DNA of 64,000 nt. Origin: Leptothermofonsia sichuanensis E412. Lineage in GTDB: Bacteria > Cyanobacteriota > Cyanobacteriia > Leptolyngbyales > Leptolyngbyaceae. Both the position numbers and the translations under genes were made by a program. The DNA lies in contig NZ_CP072600.1 of NCBI RefSeq assembly GCF_019891175.1, positions 6,076,001 to 6,140,000 of the forward strand. The letters run 5' to 3'. The notes below the pieces were generated by a model. The model worked only from the letters and a program-made list of their open reading frames with translations. It made no database searches and was not told where the DNA came from. Shown here one piece after another: positions 1 through 8,589 of this stretch. Each line of letters opens with the position of its first letter. Position 1 is the first letter of the stretch.

Positions 1-288
1 GAGAAATGAGATTTAAGATTGGTGTTTCAGGTTACATAAAAAAATACTTAACACTACGGATCGGTCAAGCCTGCTTTGAGGGACAAAGCTTCCTCAAAAC
101 ACCCTGAGTTTTTGTAGATTTGAGCTATCCCTTAAATCTATCCTGACGGCTTATTAACGCGAAGTGCGACAACCTTCAGATCCCCGGTGTCTAGAGAGGT
201 TGGTCAGCGAATTCGATCAAAGTCCACAAGACACCAGGGATCCTGGCTTCCAGAGTTTTTTCCCAGAATCGAGTTGCCCATGGCGTTA
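1..288. other. Left-edge spacer, no gene seen
   Basis: This stretch lies downstream of the minus-strand gene that ends at 289. Frames here give only short, low-quality peptides and I recognise no RNA gene or repeat. Confidence 0.5.
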
Positions 289-2571
289 CTACAGTCCTGA
301 TTCAATCAGCGGAACGGCTGCATTCACCAGCGAGAGCAGCACACCAGTTTGTTCCTGTCCGTTGGTTGCCAGGTCGCTATGACAGAGGTAAACCCGTTCC
401 TGCGATCGCCCCAACAGATCGAGCAAAATCCGGCGAAGCCGACGCTCATTTGACTCCATGACTTCTGCGGCAGTCAGGGCATGGCCAGACCAGTTCCGCA
501 GGAACAGGGGAGCACCAAACAATGCATCAATTCCAGTCAGCCAGCGGGGAGATCCCGCATCCAGCCAGAACTGCCAGCGATGGGTCCGGCGATTGGAACG
601 ATACTGAAACACTGTTGCCAGGGTTACGGCATTGCTGGCAGGTCCCATTGGCCGCACAGGGTAAGGATTTGCCGTAATCGTGCCGCTGTTCAGAAGCTGG
701 ATAAAGCGATTGACGGTCATATAAGCAGGGGCTTCATACCGTTCTCGACTTCGGAGTCTGCGGCTCACTTCCCAATAATGTTGCGCTGCCTCAATCAACT
801 GGCGCAGGGCAGAAAGCTGGTCAAAGGGCAAAGAGCCGCCCCCCAGTAAAAAGAACTGAATTGCCCGATCCAGCAGGGAAACAGCATTTGGGATCAGGCG
901 TTGCTCCAGTTGAGCCTGCTGGGTGCCAATCCACTGCACGATTTCCTCGTAGGCAGTGGTTGCCTGGTAACCCAACCGATCCCAGCGGGGAAAGGTAGTG
1001 GCCGGTAGTAACCGGGGATGATCTGGGTGGGGGACAAAGCAGTAGTCGGCAATTAACCCGGCCCGGACAGGATCAAGGGGAAAGGATAAAGCAGATATGG
1101 CTTTGCCATTCCCAAAAGGCAGGATGAAGGAATCGTCGTAAGACAGAGATTCGCCTGCGGTTGCTTCGCCCTGGGATGCTTCTGTCACCCTGCTTCCTTG
1201 TTCCTCTCCCTCCGATACCCGATACCCGCTCTCCGGTTCCCACTTCCTTGCCAGAACCACCAGCATTTCAGCCACCGTATCCCGATTGACTAACCGCCCT
1301 AAACCAGGATAGACGAGTGTTAACAGGGTCAGAAGGGCGCGAATGATAGGGTAGCTGGTGAGAGGGCGCTGATCGTTGAGAGATTCAACCGGAATCTGAT
1401 GTCTGGTCAGCATTTCGCTGAGACTATAGCGGGCGATCGCATCCAGACCTGGACCAATGAGGGCAATGTCTCGCGGCTCGATTTGCCCCTGCTGCACGGC
1501 TTCCACGATTACCGCTACAGTCCGCTGCAAAAGCTGGGCACGGGAGACCGTCTGGATCGTCTGGATGGACTCTGGCAGACTGGCTAAAAAAATTGGGTCT
1601 GTCACCAGATCGACGACAGATGCTCCCAGATCCTCTGCCAGAGAGGGACACGGGCGTTCTGTCAGTGATTCCATCCGGCACCGTTCCGCCAGGCCAGCCA
1701 GGTAGTTGGGGTCTGCCCCCAGACCCAGCCGCACGGCTCCATCAGGATTGTAGGTAAAAGCTGCGATCGCACCAGCATCGAGCATAACTTCAAACAGGGA
1801 GCGGGCGATCGCCGGGTACTCGTCTACATCATCTGCCAGGATAAGCCGATACCGTTGCAGCAGATGGGCCTGATAAGTGGGGTCAGGTAGCAAATATTGC
1901 CAGTACAGACCAGCCAGGATGCCATAGGTCAGCAAACCCCGCTCCAGGCACCAGTGCTGCCAGCGTTGCAGCATTTCCCCCACCTGTTCTGGAGGGATGG
2001 GGATTTCATCCGATTGCCCACCCAACCACTGCTCTAGGATGGAGGGAATTTCCTGGATTGTTTTTCCAGCCAGGGCCGCCAGTTGCAGCAAATCCAGCGA
2101 TCGCCGCACCAGCCGGGAGGCAATCACATTGGACTGTTGAGCAATCACCGGGTCCAGTTCTGGCTGCCAGAGCTGACTGGCAAGCTCCTGCTCATTTTCT
2201 GGAGCCAACCGCAGAGGAAATTGGGCTTTCAGGTCCAGTTGCTGGATCAGCAGGGGCCAGAACAGGATCACCTCATCCTGAAAGAAGCCCAATGGAGTCT
2301 TCGAGTGGAACGGATAGCGACTCTGGATAGCTGCGACCAGGCGATCCGCCAGTTCGATGCGGTTATCGCCAATCGCAGCAAAGACTAGAACATCCCCTCT
2401 ATGAGGCTCCGCGACAGTTCCCTGCCTGCTTCCAGGGGAGTGGGTGGGCACCTGACTGGCTGGCTCCTGCCCGGCTCTCGCGGTGTCCACCCATTCCCCA
2501 AACAACTCTACTAACCGGCTTGTTTTGCCGCTCCGGGAAGGTCCTGTAATCCAGACTGACTCACCGTTCAC
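289..2571 (-). CDS. Large P-loop protein resembling UvrD/AddB-type superfamily 1 helicases
   Basis: A 760-residue protein opens with a Walker A motif (GPSRSGKT, residues 10-17). It has a Walker B-like segment LILADDVDEYP at about residues 243-253, reminiscent of the DEYQD box of UvrD/Rep enzymes, and a later segment around GDIALIGPGLD like the second RecA domain. The canonical motifs III-VI are not obvious, so it may be a degenerate or AddB-like subunit rather than an active helicase. A low-complexity insertion near residues 440-480 (rich in Glu, Gly, Ser) coincides with a repeated GATACCC motif at 1213-1232. The start is GTG at 2571; no strong ribosome site precedes it. A DNA-repair or recombination role is inferred from fold only. 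Confidence 0.7.
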   Translation of the reverse strand: MNGESVWITGPSRSGKTSRLVELFGEWVDTARAGQEPASQVPTHSPGSRQGTVAEPHRGDVLVFAAIGDNRIELADRLVAAIQSRYPFHSKTPLGFFQDEVILFWPLLIQQLDLKAQFPLRLAPENEQELASQLWQPELDPVIAQQSNVIASRLVRRSLDLLQLAALAGKTIQEIPSILEQWLGGQSDEIPIPPEQVGEMLQRWQHWCLERGLLTYGILAGLYWQYLLPDPTYQAHLLQRYRLILADDVDEYPAIARSLFEVMLDAGAIAAFTYNPDGAVRLGLGADPNYLAGLAERCRMESLTERPCPSLAEDLGASVVDLVTDPIFLASLPESIQTIQTVSRAQLLQRTVAVIVEAVQQGQIEPRDIALIGPGLDAIARYSLSEMLTRHQIPVESLNDQRPLTSYPIIRALLTLLTLVYPGLGRLVNRDTVAEMLVVLARKWEPESGYRVSEGEEQGSRVTEASQGEATAGESLSYDDSFILPFGNGKAISALSFPLDPVRAGLIADYCFVPHPDHPRLLPATTFPRWDRLGYQATTAYEEIVQWIGTQQAQLEQRLIPNAVSLLDRAIQFFLLGGGSLPFDQLSALRQLIEAAQHYWEVSRRLRSRERYEAPAYMTVNRFIQLLNSGTITANPYPVRPMGPASNAVTLATVFQYRSNRRTHRWQFWLDAGSPRWLTGIDALFGAPLFLRNWSGHALTAAEVMESNERRLRRILLDLLGRSQERVYLCHSDLATNGQEQTGVLLSLVNAAVPLIESGL

Positions 2572-2808
2572 CTGATGGTTCGCTCCCAGTTACCTGCGGA
2601 TGAATTGGTTGAAGAACGCGCCAGATAACCTGTCCGCTCCAGTTCCCTGGTATTTCGCAGCCCTGCTACCGATCGGGATCTGAAGAGTGTTATCCACCGC
2701 GTTAGGATGGCTGAGGATACTGAATGCAGGCACTGATTTTGAGGTCTGTCCTGAGTCCCCAGGAATCTAGAGTACACTTTATTTTCAAGTGTTGGCTCTC
2801 CTGGTGGT

Positions 2809-2936
2809 GTAGCGGTCCTAAATTTGGATTCTGGAATTTGGATTCTGGGAAAGAATCCTGGTGGAGTTTTTTCTCACCAGGACTTTCACTTTCACAATTG
2901 ATTTTTCTTTCACAATTGATTTTTTAGGACTGCTAC
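2809..2936. repeat. Inverted-repeat mini-element, family H copy 1
   Basis: The ends are GTAGCGGTCCTA (2809-2820) and TAGGACTGCTAC (2925-2936), an 11/12 match as inverted repeats. The interior contains an 18-bp perfect tandem duplication (2889-2924). A second copy with the same ends is at 63176-63268. Confidence 0.65.
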
Positions 2937-3000
2937 GAGGATATACAGATAGGAGGATATACAGATAGGAGGATATACAGATATGAAAATATACAGATGT
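2937..3000. repeat. 16-bp tandem repeat, four units
   Basis: The unit GAGGATATACAGATAG starts at 2937, 2953 and 2969, with a degenerate fourth unit at 2985-3000. There are no spacers between units, so this is a simple tandem array and not CRISPR-like. Confidence 0.85.
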
Positions 3001-3004
3001 GCTC

Positions 3005-3109
3005 CTAGAGCATCGGTTCAGAATTCCAAGAAATCGGATTTCTGGTGAGAAATTCAACGAAACCTGGGCATCCGGTAGAAGAAATCCGATTTCTGTACCG
3101 GCGTTCTAG
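3005..3109. repeat. CTAG-ended palindromic element, family A copy 1
   Basis: A 105-bp element with imperfect terminal inverted repeats (CTAGAGCATCGG and, at the other end inverted, CTAGAACGCCGG). Each half contains a small palindrome of the form AGAAATCxGATTTCT. Related copies are at 12705-12809, 23632-23686, 39964-40067 and 52255-52339. Confidence 0.8.
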
Positions 3110-3183
3110 CGGGTAGCCAAGCCTGGAGCTTCCCTGAACGACTGTACGCTTAACCTTGACCAATCTCTTTCAAGCCTGTTGCT

Positions 3184-4638
3184 ATGACTTCATTCTGGAC
3201 AAGAGCAAATCGGCGATTGCAAACCATCAGACAGTGGTATGAAAGAACCCCGGAGCGGGCACTTGACCAGGCTTATGATGCGGCCTTGATGATTCGGGCG
3301 ATCGAAGATGAACACTTTGATGGCAATCGGATTTCAAACAGTGCTGGTCGGTACAGCGAAAATACGTTTGCTTATTTTCAAGCCGAATTAAACAAATATC
3401 TCAAAATTGCTGAAATTCGACTATCAGAGTTTAAGGCAAGTCGCTCCTTCTTAAACATCACTGATCCTTCTGCCAGTGCCCGCCCTGAGGCTAATCAGGC
3501 CAGTGACCGAGAGCAGCCAGCGATCGTTCTAGAAAAGCTGAAATTTATTGATGCCATCATTGAACGCTACAAGTCTCAACCGCCAAACTCCCTGTCTCTG
3601 GTACCCGTTTCTCAGGTCAATGGGAGAAGTCCGCTGTCTTCCTCCAATTTATTCACAGCTGCAGAAAGGAAAAAATCACCCTATTCACCGGATTTAATCT
3701 CTGAGGACGACTCCATTCTGGACAAAACTGGAGTGTTGCCCCGGTCTATTTTAGGCACCCTCAACCGCATCAAGCGAGACTTAGATCCCAATTCTGAACC
3801 TCAGGTGGTGCAGAGTTTTCGCGCTACCAAAGCAAAAACCCTCATTTCTATCCGGTTTCTTTTACTGTTAATCATTGTCCCGCTCTTAACCCAGCAATTA
3901 ACGAAGGTTTTTGTCATCAGCCCAATTGTTGATCGCATCCGACAACCCGATCAGGCTCAAATTTTTCTCAATTATGAACTTGAGGAAACAGCCCTCCAGG
4001 AACTGCGGATTTATGAAGAAAGACTGCGGTTTGATAGCCTGATCGGCAGGGCACCCCGTCTGACGGAAGCCCAGGCAAGGGAGTGCCAGGTCGAGTTAGC
4101 CATTCGAGAGGAAAATGCCGGGGTCAATCCTCCGATTGATTGGGAAGGGAGCATCGGGCGAGCGGATGCTCCGGTAAGCCTTTCTGCCCAGCAGGTGCGG
4201 GAATGCCTGGTGAAAGAGCGGGCAGATGAACTGGCTCAAGAAAACTTTCAGAATGGATCAAATGCGATCGCCAATATTTTTGCTGATGGTTTCTCTCTGA
4301 TTGCCTTTGCCATCGTCATGCTGACTAACCAGCGAGAGGTTGGAGTACTCAAGGCGTTTCTGAATGAAACCGTCTATGGCCTGAGCGATAGCGCCAAGGC
4401 CTTTATCATCATTCTGTTTACCGACATCTTTGTCGGCTTTCACTCGCCCCACGGTTGGGAGGTTTTACTGGAAGGGGTGGCAAGGCATTTTGGCTTACCG
4501 GCCAACCGGGATTTTATCTTTCTGTTTATCGCTACGTTTCCAGTCATCCTGGATACGATCTTTAAGTACTGGATCTTCCGCTACCTTAACCGCATTTCCC
4601 CTTCTGCGGTCGCTACCTACCGGAATATGAACGAATAG
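3184..4638 (+). CDS. pxcA: Proton extrusion protein PxcA (CemA family)
   Basis: A 484-residue protein of the PxcA/CemA family, which in cyanobacteria is needed for light-induced proton extrusion and pH homeostasis at the cytoplasmic membrane. The N-terminal 210 residues are soluble and charged. Four hydrophobic segments follow: near residues 218-240 (FLLLLIIVPLL), 360-380 (FSLIAFAIVML), 400-418 (AFIIILFTDIFVGF) and 440-462 (FIFLFIATFPVIL). The ending matches the CemA domain. Length is normal for the cyanobacterial form, which has a longer N-terminus than plastid CemA. The ATG at 3184 opens directly into the conserved start of the family. Its 3' end overlaps the convergent amidohydrolase gene by 26 bp, so no terminator lies between them. 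Confidence 0.92.
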   Translation: MTSFWTRANRRLQTIRQWYERTPERALDQAYDAALMIRAIEDEHFDGNRISNSAGRYSENTFAYFQAELNKYLKIAEIRLSEFKASRSFLNITDPSASARPEANQASDREQPAIVLEKLKFIDAIIERYKSQPPNSLSLVPVSQVNGRSPLSSSNLFTAAERKKSPYSPDLISEDDSILDKTGVLPRSILGTLNRIKRDLDPNSEPQVVQSFRATKAKTLISIRFLLLLIIVPLLTQQLTKVFVISPIVDRIRQPDQAQIFLNYELEETALQELRIYEERLRFDSLIGRAPRLTEAQARECQVELAIREENAGVNPPIDWEGSIGRADAPVSLSAQQVRECLVKERADELAQENFQNGSNAIANIFADGFSLIAFAIVMLTNQREVGVLKAFLNETVYGLSDSAKAFIIILFTDIFVGFHSPHGWEVLLEGVARHFGLPANRDFIFLFIATFPVILDTIFKYWIFRYLNRISPSAVATYRNMNE

Positions 4639-5854
4639 GATTATCGTTAAAAAACTTCTCGACACAACGAACAAAAATTTCAACCCCCATTCCCAGCGCC
4701 GTTTCGTCAAAGTCAAACTGGGGATGATGGTGGGGAAAGGATAACCCTCTGGAGAGATTGGCAGATCCCAGAAAGAAGTAGCAGCCTGGAACTTGCTGAA
4801 GGAAAAAAGACATATCCTCGCCGCCCATAGTCTGACATTGGGGAACAATACCAGTCGGCGTTTCAACCACATGTTCCGCAACCGAACGAATCATGCTGGC
4901 AATTCGGTCATCATTAATCACAGGTGGATAGAGGCTGCGGTATTCCAGATCAAAGCTGGCACCGTGCGCCTGACAGATCCCCTGAATGATTTGCTGGATG
5001 CGATCGCCAAAAAACCCCTCGTATTGAGGATTGAAGTAGCGCACGGTGCCACTCAGTCTGGCATTCGCCGCAATCACATTGTTGGCAGTGCCTGCATGGA
5101 ACTTACCCACTGTGACGACCGCAGACTCGATGGGATCGACATTGCGAGCCACAATCGTTTGCAGGGCACTGACCACCTGCGCTCCCACCACAATCGAGTC
5201 AATCGAGTGCTGGGGGATGGCACCATGCCCACCTTTGCCCGAAATTGTGCAATCAAATAGCTCAACCGCTGCCATCAGGGGACCACTCCGAATACCTACA
5301 GTCCCCAGTGGCAGAAAATTCCACAGGTGCAATCCAATGATGGCATCCACATCCGGATTGTTGAGCACTCCGGCTTCAATCATTGGTTTGGCTCCACCCG
5401 GACCTTCCTCGGCGGGTTGAAAGATGAGCTTGACGGTGCCAGCAAAGGAATCACGATGCTGCGAGAGGTAACAGGCGGTAGCCAGAGCGATCGCAGTATG
5501 ACCGTCATGGCCACAGGCGTGCATCACCCCATCATGCTGCGATCGGTAGGGAACGTCGTTTTCTTCCTGAATTGGCAGGGCATCCATATCTGCCCGAATG
5601 GCCAGAACCGGTCCCGGTCGGGTGCCCGGAATCACTGCAACAATTCCTGTCCTGGCAATCCCGGTCTGGTGCTCAATGCCCCACGCCTGCAACTTTTGGG
5701 AGACAAATTCCGCTGTGAGCTGTTCCCGAAAGCCTAACTCAGGCCACTGGTGAAGGTGTCTGCGCCACTCCACAATCTGGGGATGCAGTGCCTGAATCTC
5801 TGCCCGAATACGAGCTGGGTGAGTGGATAGGGGCGTGAGTGGGGTTGAAACCAT
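4613..5854 (-). CDS. M20 family amidohydrolase (N-acyl amino acid hydrolase type)
   Basis: A 413-residue zinc hydrolase of the M20D group (hippurate, IAA-amino-acid and N-acetyl amino acid hydrolases). The diagnostic elements are in order: HLHQWPELGF near the N-terminus, the metal-site motif HACGHDGHT, the catalytic EEGPGGA segment, and GGEDMSFF near the C-terminus. A dimerisation domain lies between the last two. No signal peptide is seen, so it is expected in the cytosol. The physiological substrate cannot be told from sequence. It faces pxcA tail to tail with a 26-bp overlap. Confidence 0.9.
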   Translation of the reverse strand: MVSTPLTPLSTHPARIRAEIQALHPQIVEWRRHLHQWPELGFREQLTAEFVSQKLQAWGIEHQTGIARTGIVAVIPGTRPGPVLAIRADMDALPIQEENDVPYRSQHDGVMHACGHDGHTAIALATACYLSQHRDSFAGTVKLIFQPAEEGPGGAKPMIEAGVLNNPDVDAIIGLHLWNFLPLGTVGIRSGPLMAAVELFDCTISGKGGHGAIPQHSIDSIVVGAQVVSALQTIVARNVDPIESAVVTVGKFHAGTANNVIAANARLSGTVRYFNPQYEGFFGDRIQQIIQGICQAHGASFDLEYRSLYPPVINDDRIASMIRSVAEHVVETPTGIVPQCQTMGGEDMSFFLQQVPGCYFFLGSANLSRGLSFPHHHPQFDFDETALGMGVEIFVRCVEKFFNDNPIRSYSGR

Positions 5855-6067
5855 AGTTCAAGGAAAAGTTACAGATAATTACCAGGATGCTCCAGACAGA
5901 TGAGGATCAGAGGCAGCTTCCAGGTTGAATGTTTTCGATCAGCGATTCAACTTGATTGTGACACTTGCCGTCGCCAATTTCCAGAATCACCGTTTCCGTA
6001 TTGTCATCAAAATCCTGTAGTCCCTGCAAATTGCGATCGCCACCAACCCGTCCAGAGCAGGTCAGCC

Positions 6068-6190
6068 AGAGGTTTGGAATCAGGGATTCAATCAACTGAA
6101 ACGCCTGGAACTTTACCACAGAGACGCACAGAACACACAGCCATTCCTGAGTGTGCCTGGCCTTTCTCAGGTGGACTGTCTCTGTCACCC
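6068..6190. repeat. ACCACAGAGG-type dispersed repeat, family D
   Basis: This contains GATTCAATCAACTGAA followed by TTTACCACAGAGACGCACAG, the same order as in copies at 33055, 42610 and 63386. The right half is divergent. Confidence 0.6.
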
Positions 6191-6291
6191 CTTTCAATTA
6201 CGATATGCGATCGGGTGAAAATTTTGATCCTGAACGAGCTTATCCTTATATATCTATATACATCCATAGAAAGCATGTCACCTTTGCCGGC

Positions 6292-6395
6292 CCTCATCCC
6301 CTAGCCCCTTCTCCCAACCCAGGAGAAGGGGAGTCGAGCCATCTCAAAGTCCCTCTCCCAAATTGGGAGAGGGATTTAGGGTGAGGGCAAAAGTG
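6292..6395. repeat. CCCTCTCCC-type palindromic repeat, family F
   Basis: GCCCTCATCCCCTAGCCCC at the left is mirrored by ATTTAGGGTGAGGGC at the right, with CTTCTCCCA and GGAGAAGG plus CTCTCCCAA and TTGGGAGAG as inner arms. This type of inverted repeat is common in cyanobacterial spacers. Only one copy is in the window. Confidence 0.7.
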
Positions 6396-6543
6396 ACATG
6401 CACCCCATCTATACGCCCCCCAACTTCAGGCTCAGATCGCACTTTTACTTTTCACTTTGAGAGGCTTACACCGTGCGAGTTTGCGCTGTGCAAATTGTCG
6501 ATCAAGAGATGCAAATTGAAATTCATTCGGATTATATAAACCA

Positions 6544-7506
6544 ATGGACGCTCAAGAATTCCTTCTCCGTTATGAAGCGGGGGAAAGAGACTTTAAAACA
6601 ATCGATTTAACTGGTGCAAACTTACATGAGGTTAATTTGTCTGGCGTTTCATTTAAGAAAGCACTTTTATTTGAGGCAGACCTGAGTGGAATTAACCTGA
6701 TTGATGTAGATTTAACCGGAGCGATTTTGCAACGAACCAATTTAACCGGAGCCTGCTTAAGTGGGGCCAAATTGAGTGGAGCTGATTTAGCGGAAGCGAC
6801 GCTCACCCATGCAGACTTAAGTGGCACTTTACTGTGGAGAGCGAACCTGAGAGATACCAATTTAGCAGAAGCAAACTTGTGTCGAGCGAACTTGCATGAG
6901 GCGAATCTGTGGAGAGCACGGTTGCCACTAGCAAATCTGAGTCATACGAATCTAATAGCGACTAATCTGAATGAGGTAGACTTGACTGCTGCAAATTTGT
7001 GTCGATCTACGTTGGTCAATGCTCAACTGGTGCGATCGCAGTTACAGGATGCTCGCATTGAACGGGCTGAGTTGATGCATTCCAACCTGAGAGCAGCAGA
7101 CTTGAGCCGTGCCGATCTCAATGGGGCGAATCTGGAGGCAGCTAATCTGAACCATGTCAACCTAAGCCGTGCCAATTTGACGGGTGCCAACCTGCACCAG
7201 GCTAATTTAATTGAGGCTCAACTGATTTTAAGCATCCTGCGGGGGGCAAATCTGGAAGCGACTGAGTTGACAAAAGCAAATTTGACTGAGGCAGATTTGA
7301 GTTGGGCAAGGATGGAGCGAGCTAATTTAAGTGCGGCCAATTTACGGAAGGCGACCCTTTCATCAGCCAATTTGAATCAGGCAATTCTGCGGGGGGCTGA
7401 CTTCAGCGAGACTGATTTGACCCAGATGCAGGTGGATCAGGCCAACCTGAATTGGGTGATTGTACCGATATTCAGCGATACCCCGACGCACAGGTCCTCC
7501 TATTGA
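6544..7506 (+). CDS. Pentapeptide-repeat protein
   Basis: A 320-residue protein that is almost entirely A(D/N)LxX repeats, beginning near residue 18 (DLTGANLHEVNLSG) and running to about residue 305. This predicts a right-handed quadrilateral beta-helix of about a dozen coils. The only non-repeat parts are a short N-terminal cap (MDAQEFLLRYEAGERDF) and a short tail. No membrane segment or signal peptide is present. Such proteins are abundant in cyanobacteria. Characterised relatives include HetL and gyrase-protecting MfpA/Qnr, but repeat proteins cannot be assigned a function from the repeats alone. Confidence 0.9.
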   Translation: MDAQEFLLRYEAGERDFKTIDLTGANLHEVNLSGVSFKKALLFEADLSGINLIDVDLTGAILQRTNLTGACLSGAKLSGADLAEATLTHADLSGTLLWRANLRDTNLAEANLCRANLHEANLWRARLPLANLSHTNLIATNLNEVDLTAANLCRSTLVNAQLVRSQLQDARIERAELMHSNLRAADLSRADLNGANLEAANLNHVNLSRANLTGANLHQANLIEAQLILSILRGANLEATELTKANLTEADLSWARMERANLSAANLRKATLSSANLNQAILRGADFSETDLTQMQVDQANLNWVIVPIFSDTPTHRSSY

Positions 7507-7533
7507 CTGCTGGCTGCGCGATCGCGGGTCAGG

Positions 7534-7658
7534 CCCTGAGGAACGCGGACTTTATCACCACAGAGGCACGGAGAACACAGAGCAATTCCCTGATGCCCTC
7601 TGGGTCTCTGGGGTAAAACCCTGAGGTTTTCGGTTGATTGAATCCACGATCCTCAGGG
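7534..7658. repeat. ACCACAGAGG-type dispersed repeat, family D
   Basis: A complete copy of 125 bp with perfect 9-bp inverted ends, CCCTGAGGA (7534-7542) and TCCTCAGGG (7650-7658). The body contains CACCACAGAGGCACGGAGAA and the inverted partner CTCTGGGTCTCTGGGGTAA. Confidence 0.75.
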
Positions 7659-7667
7659 AATAGTGAC

Positions 7668-7738
7668 GTTGCCGATTCTGGGGATGAATGAAGAGTTGGA
7701 TGAATTGCAACGTTCAATTCATCCTGCTATTGAGCAAC
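7668..7738. repeat. GTTGC-ended palindromic repeat, family G
   Basis: GTTGCCGATTCTGGGGATGAA at the left mirrors TTCATCCTGCTATTGAGCAAC at the right. A related copy is at 11972-12043. The right end forms the last codons and TAG stop of the cupin gene. Confidence 0.55.
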
Positions 7739-8098
7739 ACCGAAAATGGTTTCATCTTCTTTTTGCCAGGCAGGGTCAACAATGCAGATAAAAATGAGCG
7801 GCTCTGTTCCGCTGTTATGGATAAATTGTCTGGCATTAGGAGGAATATAAATGGCATCCCCTGCTTCTACTGGCTGCGTCTCTCCATCAATACTCATTTC
7901 GCCAATGCCACTCAGGATGTAGTAAACCTCCGAAGTTTTGAGCGCATGGGGAATCGACGTTTGCCCGACAGGGACGATCGCATGAGCCAGACTATATCGT
8001 AACTCCAAAGGCTGCTTATCAGGATGCAGAAGCTCCCGCAGCCGCGTACCGTCCCCGGCAATAAATTCTTCACAGGCAGACAATTTTTGAATCAACAT
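7727..8098 (-). CDS. Small cupin-domain protein
   Basis: A single-domain cupin of 123 residues. The second half shows the cupin beta-barrel pattern: HALKTSEVYYILSGIGEM, then GDAIYIPPNARQFIHN and a hydrophobic closing strand. The first motif keeps H and E, and the second keeps the HN pair, so a metal site is possible. The substrate is unknown; single-domain cupins include sugar isomerases, dioxygenases and binding proteins. A longer frame extends 51 bp upstream to 8149, but that extension is the translation of an ACCACAGAGG-type repeat, so I place the start at the ATG at 8098. The C-terminus runs into a family G repeat. Confidence 0.8.
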   Translation of the reverse strand: MLIQKLSACEEFIAGDGTRLRELLHPDKQPLELRYSLAHAIVPVGQTSIPHALKTSEVYYILSGIGEMSIDGETQPVEAGDAIYIPPNARQFIHNSGTEPLIFICIVDPAWQKEDETIFGVAQ

Positions 8099-8252
8099 CT
8101 TTGAGTCAACATAGGAATGGCTCTGTGTTCTCGGTGCCTCTGTGGTCAATTCAGTTGACTGACTCTACCATCCTATGCTTGTCCCAGCCCAGGCCAGGGC
8201 TTTCTGCTGTTATGCTCAGAGCGCCATTATCTCCTGATTCAGCAACCCTTTT

Positions 8253-8282
8253 AAAGATGGCTAAACTAAAGATGGCTAAAGT
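8253..8282. repeat. 15-bp tandem duplication
   Basis: AAAGATGGCTAAACT is followed directly by AAAGATGGCTAAAGT, just beyond the 3' end of the minus-strand gene at 8287. Confidence 0.8.
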
Positions 8283-8286
8283 AGTC

Positions 8287-8589
8287 TCAATAAGCGGTTT
8301 CTTGAGGCAATGGAAGTCGCTTGCCAGACTCAAAATCTGGACAGCCGATCGCCTGCTCCGTCAGGGCTGATGCAGGATGCACCGTACACTTCAGATGATA
8401 GTCGCCAGTAAAAAACCGACAATCAGCACAGGGAATCCGATGCATTTGACGGGAGCGGTCAAGGATATCGCGGATAGCTGCCCACAGACTCCAGCCAATT
8501 AAAAACAGGATCAGCCAGGGAATGACGAAAGAAATCGGCACCAGCAGCCAGTGAACCCCATGAATTAGAAATTGCACGAGTGAAATCAC
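8287..8589 (-). CDS. Small membrane protein with four-cysteine tail
   Basis: A 100-residue protein. The first 42 residues form one or two hydrophobic segments (GVHWLLVPISFVIPWLILFL). The cytosolic tail holds four cysteines in the arrangement C-x2-C (PCADCRFF), then C in HLKC, then C in IGCPDF, which could bind zinc or an iron-sulfur cluster. I recognise it only as the kind of small conserved protein found in cyanobacteria. The ATG at 8589 opens straight into the hydrophobic region. Confidence 0.65.
   Translation of the reverse strand: MISLVQFLIHGVHWLLVPISFVIPWLILFLIGWSLWAAIRDILDRSRQMHRIPCADCRFFTGDYHLKCTVHPASALTEQAIGCPDFESGKRLPLPQETAY

Larger units (their letters stand above)
2572..3183. other. 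Repeat-filled spacer upstream of pxcA
   Basis: No gene is supported in this 612-bp spacer. It holds a 128-bp inverted-repeat element (2809-2936), a 16-bp tandem repeat (2937-3000) and a 105-bp CTAG-ended element (3005-3109), packed almost end to end. Short frames crossing it translate these repeats. Confidence 0.7.
5855..6543. other. Spacer with repeats and a possible gene remnant
   Basis: The minus strand at about 5935-6075 reads as a protein-like stretch (for example GRVGGDRNLQGLQDF) with no identifiable start. It may be the decayed tail of a gene. It is followed by an ACCACAGAGG-type repeat (6068-6190) and by a CCCTCTCCC-type repeat (6292-6395). The last 150 bp before the pentapeptide gene should hold its promoter. 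Confidence 0.45.

Noticed and set aside
2795-2835. tRNA-like sequence around GGTGGTGTAGCGGT
   Set aside because: No acceptor stem, anticodon arm or TTCGA-type T-arm can be built; the sequence is the end of a repeat element.
2937-3000. Possible CRISPR array
   Set aside because: The 16-bp units are directly adjacent with no spacers, and no cas genes are near.
6570-6860. Minus-strand frame of 96 codons
   Set aside because: It is the shadow of the pentapeptide repeats on the opposite strand.
7529-7717. Minus-strand frame of 62 codons
   Set aside because: It lies on a family D repeat and a family G repeat and gives only repeat peptide.
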